Both the position numbers and the translations under genes were made by a program. Positions 60,395 through 64,000 of a stretch of DNA of 64,000 nucleotides are shown piece by piece (position 1 is the stretch's first letter; each line of letters begins with the position of its first letter). This DNA comes from Thermogemmatispora sp042408965 (GTDB lineage Bacteria; Chloroflexota; Ktedonobacteria; Ktedonobacterales; Ktedonobacteraceae). A model generated the notes under the pieces. That model had not been told where the DNA came from. It ran no database searches and saw only the letters and a program-made list of their open reading frames with translations. The stretch lies in the NCBI GenBank assembly GCA_042408965.1, contig JBHOQN010000124.1, forward strand, positions 52,234 to 116,233, read 5' to 3'.

Positions 60395-60994
60395 TCAATT
60401 GCCATCCGTCGCGGCCTGCTGTCCGAGCACCTGCGCTCGCCAGGCAGCCAGAGAGACGACCTCAGCCTGGCGTGGAAAGATCCTGGAGAGCAGGATGCGC
60501 TGGACCTCCCCGTCGTTATCGGCGCAGCAGTCACTGAGCACGGTAAGCTGATAATCTCGATCGGCCGCCTCGCGTAGCGTGGAGAGCACGACCCCACTGG
60601 TGGCGATACCTGTGAGCACCAGGTGCGTGATCTCCTGGGCACGCAGCACCACCTCCAGATCGCTGCCGCTGAAGGCACTGACGCGCCGTTTGGTCACGAC
60701 AATGTCCTGCGGCTCCGGGGCGACAGCGGGATGAATGGCCGTTTCCTGTACGGAGAACGGTGCGGTCTGCGATCGCTCTCTGATGCCAGCGAAGATGAGG
60801 TTGCGCGCACTGACCTCAGGGTAGCCGGGACGAAAGGCCACGACTACATAGATCACCGGCATGGAGGCATGGCGGGCGGTGGCGATGGCCTCGCTGAGGG
60901 CTGTCAGCAGCTCATCTCCACGTGCATAGCGGTCGACGATGTTCTGTTGCACATCCATCACCAGCAAGGCTGTTTTTGTTGCTGTTTGAGACAT
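60395..60994 (-). CDS. Isochorismatase-fold cysteine-hydrolase homologue lacking the cysteine
   Basis: 199 residues of the isochorismatase/nicotinamidase fold. The first catalytic aspartate is present in LLVMDVQQNIVDR (D14), and the lysine in IVVTKRRVSAFSGS. The third residue, normally a cysteine in a G-x-A-T-x-x-C-V block, is replaced: the sequence reads LTGIATSGVVLSTLREA, without cysteine. Known relatives share this SGVVLST form, so the family may not use covalent catalysis. AAAAAAGGAG precedes the ATG. The substrate is unknown, and it may be a non-hydrolytic member. Confidence 0.8.
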   Translation of the reverse strand: MSQTATKTALLVMDVQQNIVDRYARGDELLTALSEAIATARHASMPVIYVVVAFRPGYPEVSARNLIFAGIRERSQTAPFSVQETAIHPAVAPEPQDIVVTKRRVSAFSGSDLEVVLRAQEITHLVLTGIATSGVVLSTLREAADRDYQLTVLSDCCADNDGEVQRILLSRIFPRQAEVVSLAAWRAQVLGQQAATDGN

Positions 60995-61031
60995 CGCTTC
61001 TCCTTTTTTTACTTTTTACAGAGAACAGTCC

Positions 61032-61084
61032 GGAACGCCCCGCTCTTATGAAGGCAGGGATGAATAGGCGTTCCTGAATTCAGG
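61032..61084. repeat. Inverted repeats next to decayed region
   Basis: GGAACGCC (61032-61039) and GGCGTTCC (61067-61074) are inverted, and the latter runs into the palindrome CCTGAATTCAGG (61073-61084). They lie between the isochorismatase-like gene and the TnpB remnant, and could be terminal sequence of an old element. The rest of 61085-61397 shows no gene; a promoter-like TTGACA/TACTTT pair (17-base spacing) is at 61318-61346. Confidence 0.35.
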
Positions 61085-61397
61085 GTAGGATGGGCGGGGA
61101 GGGTCCCACCCGGAGAGGATTTCAGTTCTCGCTTCGTTGTTGAATAGATCGCTCTATCCTCTCAGTGCTGACAGTGCCTGCCGGACGCAAAAAACAGGCA
61201 TGCGTCCAGAGGGTCGGTCGTTTCCGTCAGTGCACAACTCCTGGGCTTGAGAGTGGCCAGTGTGCGCAGGCTGGCCGCAGCCGCTGCTCCCCTCTGGGGA
61301 GGTGCTCTGGCCCTTGCTTGACAATGATCGTCGCCGATGATACTTTTGTACAGCAGTTTCAAGCATGTGCACTGGTTGCACCATGACGATGACCAGT

Positions 61398-61697
61398 GAA
61401 CCCCAGGCCTGAAGACAGGGGCCTGCGTCAGGCGCCGAAGTACCGACACGAGAGGCCGTCTGACGGCTCAGCCCACTCAGAACAAATAAGGCCATCCTGA
61501 GCAAGGGAAGACAGGTACTGCGCTCGAATAGTGGAGGTAGCATTCAGATCTGCCTTGAGTTGGTAGCCACATTGAGGGCAACGGACAAGCGATTGAGACT
61601 GACGATCAGGAGCAATACTGATAGCCACATGCGTTGTCTTGAGGCCTGACGGCTGTTCTGACGGCGGATTGAGTTGTACCATTACCGTTCTATCCAT
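61398..61697 (-). pseudogene. TnpB (IS200/IS605 family) C-terminal remnant
   Basis: On the minus strand the frame ending at the stop 61428 contains RQSQSLVRCPQCGYQLKADLNATSTIRAQYLSSLAQDG. CPQCG and the following ADLNAT are the zinc-ribbon end and D-x-NA catalytic-aspartate block of TnpB. Only about 60-70 codons are TnpB-like and the rest of the gene is missing. Just past the stop CCCC-AGGCCTGAAGAC-AGGGG (61401-61421) resembles the right-end hairpin of these elements. The layout is matched almost base for base at the right window edge (63871-64000). A further hairpin, CTCACGCT-TTGA-AGCGTGGG, lies at about 61767-61787. Confidence 0.7.
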
Positions 61698-61840
61698 AGA
61701 ACAATGGATATCATTCCTATTGGGATAGCGTCAAGAACGACGTATCCAGAACGGGTGCATTCCTCCTCACGCTTTGAAGCGTGGGGTCTCCTGCGCCTGT
61801 ATGATGAGTCTTGCGGCGCGGGCGCGGTGAAGGCCACCAC

Positions 61841-62174
61841 AGGCGGCAGCCCGCTGGAGCGGCTCATGGAGACCCTTGCCAGCAAGTGAACTCTGCGCAT
61901 GCTGAAGGCAGTCTTCAAGAGCGAGAGCGGTGGGTTGCGCTTCAGCGAGCGGCGGCGCCAGTGGCCCGCGCTCAGTTCGAAAACGCGGATAGGTCGACTG
62001 CGCGCGCAGGAGGCCGGGGGAATTGCCTCGCGCACAATCTATACCGAGGTGCCGCCGCTCGGCGAGCATCGCCTGACGGAGCGCGGATGGTGCCTCTGGC
62101 CGATTTTCCAGATTATGAAGGAGTGGGTGCGCATGGAATCGTCTCCTGCAGCGCCCGCTGCCAATCTATCCTGA
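61841..62174 (+). pseudogene. HxlR-family regulator, decayed (in-frame TGA)
   Basis: The plus-strand frame reads SPLERLMETLASK, then a TGA (61887-61889), then TLRMLKAVFKSESGGLRFSERRR, RIGRLRAQEAGGIASRTIYTEVPP and EHRLTERGWCLWPIFQIMKEWV. This matches the HxlR winged helix: the TGA stands where the family has the tryptophan of KWT, the recognition region follows, and VPP-x-x-EYxLTE-x-G is nearly intact. Ordinary genes here use TGG for tryptophan, so this is a nonsense mutation, not recoding. The N-terminus is joined to element-like sequence. It ends 9 bases before the MidA-type gene. Confidence 0.65.
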
Positions 62175-62183
62175 AGAGGTAGC

Positions 62184-63287
62184 ATGACAGTTCAGCGCCT
62201 GGAGCAACGTATCGCCGAACGACTGGAGCGCGAGGGACGACTGACCTTCGCTGAATATATGCGTCTGGCCCTCTACGATCCCGAGCAGGGATACTACACC
62301 AGTGGTGTGCCAAAGATGGGCTGGTCCGGGGACTACTTCACGAGCAGCGATATCGGGCCCTTCTTCGCCCACTGTCTGGGGCGCCAGTTGCGGCAGATGT
62401 GGGAGGAGCTGCGCCAGCCACGGCCCTTCGTTGTACTGGAGCAGGGGGCAGGTCGCGGGCAGCTCTCCGCCGAGATCCGCGCCTGGGCCGCCGAGGAGCA
62501 GAAGGATTTCGCCAGCGCCCTGGTCTATCAGACGGAGGACATTCGCAGCGGAGAGGATGCCCTTGCGGGGACAGAGCGCGGGTGGTCCTCAGGAGAAGAG
62601 GGACGGCCGCACGTCATTCTGGCGAACGAGCTGGTCGATGCCTTTCCCGTACACCTCGTTGAGGTGCGGCAGGGACGGCTCTACGAGATCTACGTCGAGC
62701 TGGCCGCCGGTCGATTATGCGAGGTGGCAGGGGAGCCATCCTCGCAGGAGGTGGCCACCTATCTGGATCACTATGGCATCCCCTGGCAGCGTTTCGCCGA
62801 CGGCTGGCGCGCCGAGATCAACCTGGAGGCCTTGCGCTGGATGCGCGCCACAGCGGCGCTGCTCAAGCGCGGCTTTCTGCTGACCATTGATTATGGCGAT
62901 CGGGCACGCGCGCTCTACACGCGCCGGCTCCAGCGGGGGACGCTCACCTGCTACTTCAGGCATCAGATCAATGAGCAGCCGCTGCTGAGGCCGGGTGAGC
63001 AGGACATCACGGCACACGTCAACTTCAGTGCCCTCATCGAGGAGGGTCGCCGCCAGGGACTGCGCCTGCGCCTCTTCACAACGCAGCGAGAGTGGCTGAC
63101 GCGCATGGGCATTTTCGATGAGCTGGAGGCGCTGCGTCGCACACGCTTCACTGCAGCGGACAGCGAGCGTGCCAGCGACGAGGGACAGATCGCCCTGCTG
63201 CGCTGGTACAACCTGCGTCAGCGCGTTCTGACCCTGACCGACCCGGCCGGCCTCGGCAACTTTAAAGTGCTGATCATGCGCCGCTGA
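62184..63287 (+). CDS. MidA/NDUFAF7-like SAM-dependent methyltransferase
   Basis: 367 residues. It starts with RLTFAEYMRLALYDPEQGYYTSG, the signature of the MidA family, then GWSGDYFTSSDIGPFFAHCLGRQL, SAM motif LEQGAGRGQLSAEI, ILANELVDAFPVHLVE and LLTIDYGDRA...LYTRRLQRGTLTCYFRHQ. In mitochondria the homologue methylates an arginine of complex I; in bacteria the protein target is not established, but a protein arginine methylase is likely. TGAAGAGG precedes the ATG at 62184. It follows the decayed region and has no other partner nearby. Confidence 0.88.
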   Translation: MTVQRLEQRIAERLEREGRLTFAEYMRLALYDPEQGYYTSGVPKMGWSGDYFTSSDIGPFFAHCLGRQLRQMWEELRQPRPFVVLEQGAGRGQLSAEIRAWAAEEQKDFASALVYQTEDIRSGEDALAGTERGWSSGEEGRPHVILANELVDAFPVHLVEVRQGRLYEIYVELAAGRLCEVAGEPSSQEVATYLDHYGIPWQRFADGWRAEINLEALRWMRATAALLKRGFLLTIDYGDRARALYTRRLQRGTLTCYFRHQINEQPLLRPGEQDITAHVNFSALIEEGRRQGLRLRLFTTQREWLTRMGIFDELEALRRTRFTAADSERASDEGQIALLRWYNLRQRVLTLTDPAGLGNFKVLIMRR

Positions 63288-63332
63288 GCGCGCAACGCCG
63301 ACAGGCTATCCACCGCGGGCTGGTACTCGCAG

Positions 63333-63815
63333 TCAGCGCAGCAAGGATGTATCGATCTGCGGGCAGGAGACCGTCCTTCCCCCGTACCCATCGACATGCA
63401 CATCCAGCCAGAGCTTGCGCCCGGCCAGCCCCTGGGGATCACTCAGACTGAGCGAGAAATCCTTCAGGACGGTGCCACTATCGTCGGTCGTCAGCGAGCC
63501 GACATCGAAGAGCGTGGGGCCGTGGCAGCTATCCTCATCGATCGTCAGATAATAGGTGGTATCGGGCTTCAGACCGCCGATGGCCACCTGCAGGTGAGAG
63601 GAGGCGTTATCGCTCGTATCGGACTGCGAGGCGGCGTGTACCAGGTGAGCCTGGATGTTAGAAGAAGGGAGCGAGATCGTCGTCGACAGCGACTTATCGA
63701 TGCCACCGAGCAGGCCCTTAAAGAGCGTATTCAGGTTCTGGCCGAAGAAGGCGAAGACGAGCAGCAGAATGAAGGCGATGACAGCAAGGCGGGTCAGCAA
63801 CTTCAAGGGCTTCAT
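63333..63815 (-). CDS. Membrane-anchored or secreted beta-rich hypothetical protein
   Basis: 160 residues from the ATG at 63815 (MKPLKLLTRL...), with AGAGGA upstream; the open frame continues to 63947 through element-like sequence and is not used. A basic start and a hydrophobic helix (AVIAFILLLVFAFFGQNLNTLF) make an uncleaved anchor or signal. The rest is beta-rich, with SHLQVAIGGLKPDTTYYLTIDEDSCHGPTLFDVGSLTTDDSG, similar to fibronectin-III-like or lipid-associated extracellular domains (SHLQV...GL-P-TTYYLTID). One cysteine pair (SCHG and SCPQ) could bridge. The upstream region carries a TnpB right-end hairpin, so its promoter may have been changed by the insertion. Confidence 0.65.
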   Translation of the reverse strand: MKPLKLLTRLAVIAFILLLVFAFFGQNLNTLFKGLLGGIDKSLSTTISLPSSNIQAHLVHAASQSDTSDNASSHLQVAIGGLKPDTTYYLTIDEDSCHGPTLFDVGSLTTDDSGTVLKDFSLSLSDPQGLAGRKLWLDVHVDGYGGRTVSCPQIDTSLLR

Positions 63816-63872
63816 AGCTTGATCCTGTCCTCTTACAAGACACCCCATAACCAGAGCACATGTCAGGTGGAC

Positions 63873-63892
63873 CCCACGCCTGAAGGCGGGGG
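63873..63892. repeat. IS200/IS605-type right-end hairpin
   Basis: CCCACGCC-TGAA-GGCGGGGG, a near-perfect 8-bp hairpin (one mismatch), next to the stop codon of the TnpB tail at 63901. In these elements the right end overlaps the omega-RNA scaffold, whose guide would start at the other side of the hairpin, toward the gene at 63815. Confidence 0.6.
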
Positions 63893-63900
63893 CTTGCATC

Positions 63901-64000
63901 TCACCCCGAAGGGTGGACACGAGAGGCCGCCTGACAGGTCGGCCCACTCAGGACAGCTATACCATCCTGAGCAAGAGAAGCCAGGTACTTCTCTCGAATG
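63901..64000 (-). CDS. TnpB C-terminal tail (partial, runs off right edge)
   Basis: The minus-strand frame from the window edge reads IREKYLASLAQDGIAVLSGP...SRVHPSG and stops at 63901. It matches the tail of the remnant at 61428-61697 (TIRAQYLSSLAQDG) in the same relation to a right-end hairpin. It is the end of an IS200/IS605-type TnpB gene whose body lies beyond the window. Whether that copy is intact cannot be seen. Confidence 0.6.
   Translation of the reverse strand, partial: IREKYLASLAQDGIAVLSGPTCQAASRVHPSG

Overview
This is high-GC bacterial chromosome with dense coding on both strands and good sigma-70 type promoters, many of them with an extended -10 (TGn) element. The gene mix suggests Chloroflexota, most likely Ktedonobacteria and perhaps a Thermogemmatispora relative: zinc-ribbon proteins with long disordered tails, a GlmL-like ASKHA protein without glutamate mutase, a CopC-CopD-YtkA fusion, CsbD, DUF92, a TIR/NB-ARC/WD40 protein and IS200/IS605-type TnpB tails. 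That placement is an inference. I saw no rRNA, no convincing tRNA and no CRISPR array.

Layout. 0-12 kb: a zinc-ribbon gene cut by the left edge, an SDR, proline dehydrogenase and an NlpC/P60 peptidase on the plus strand, gamma-carbonic anhydrase, a copper-type membrane fusion, a NarL-type response regulator, and a PstS lipoprotein overlapping a HAMP sensor-like protein. 12-24 kb: HD phosphohydrolase, a frameshifted DinB-like gene, parAB, modAB without modC, mgtE behind a very long leader, and an overlapping esterase/DUF2156 membrane pair. 24-30 kb: CsbD, cupin, a FabG-like SDR, guaA and a Nudix protein. 30-38 kb: a probable defence region with a 1,088-aa Eco57I-type adenine methyltransferase next to a 1,325-aa TIR-NB-ARC-WD40 protein. 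38-52 kb: PPOX-fold protein, nucleoside hydrolase, a GlcD-GlcF-type fusion oxidoreductase, an APC permease behind an attenuator-like leader, MerR regulator, CCA-adding enzyme and GpmI. 51.5-57 kb: a cluster of DnaA boxes, a methyltransferase, then three clustered genes of unclear role. 57-64 kb: a frameshifted DUF92 gene, small membrane proteins, holA, an isochorismatase-fold protein, a decayed patch (TnpB tail and HxlR pseudogene), a MidA-type methyltransferase, an exported protein and a second TnpB tail leaving at the right edge.

The best candidates for something undescribed are: (1) the 52.6-57.0 kb cluster, in which a zinc-ribbon protein carries six or seven copies of a short motif of the form (S/D)LID-x3-LP-x-W(M/L)R beside a GlmL-like ASKHA protein; (2) the methyltransferase plus TIR-NB-ARC-WD40 pair; (3) DnaA boxes in an inverted pair at 19.4 kb and a four-box cluster at 51.6 kb; (4) the long mgtE leader with a well-primed small ORF and a long-range stem. 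Functions are inferred by reading motifs; no database search was possible. Two genes (DinB-like and DUF92) have apparent frameshifts that could be sequencing errors.
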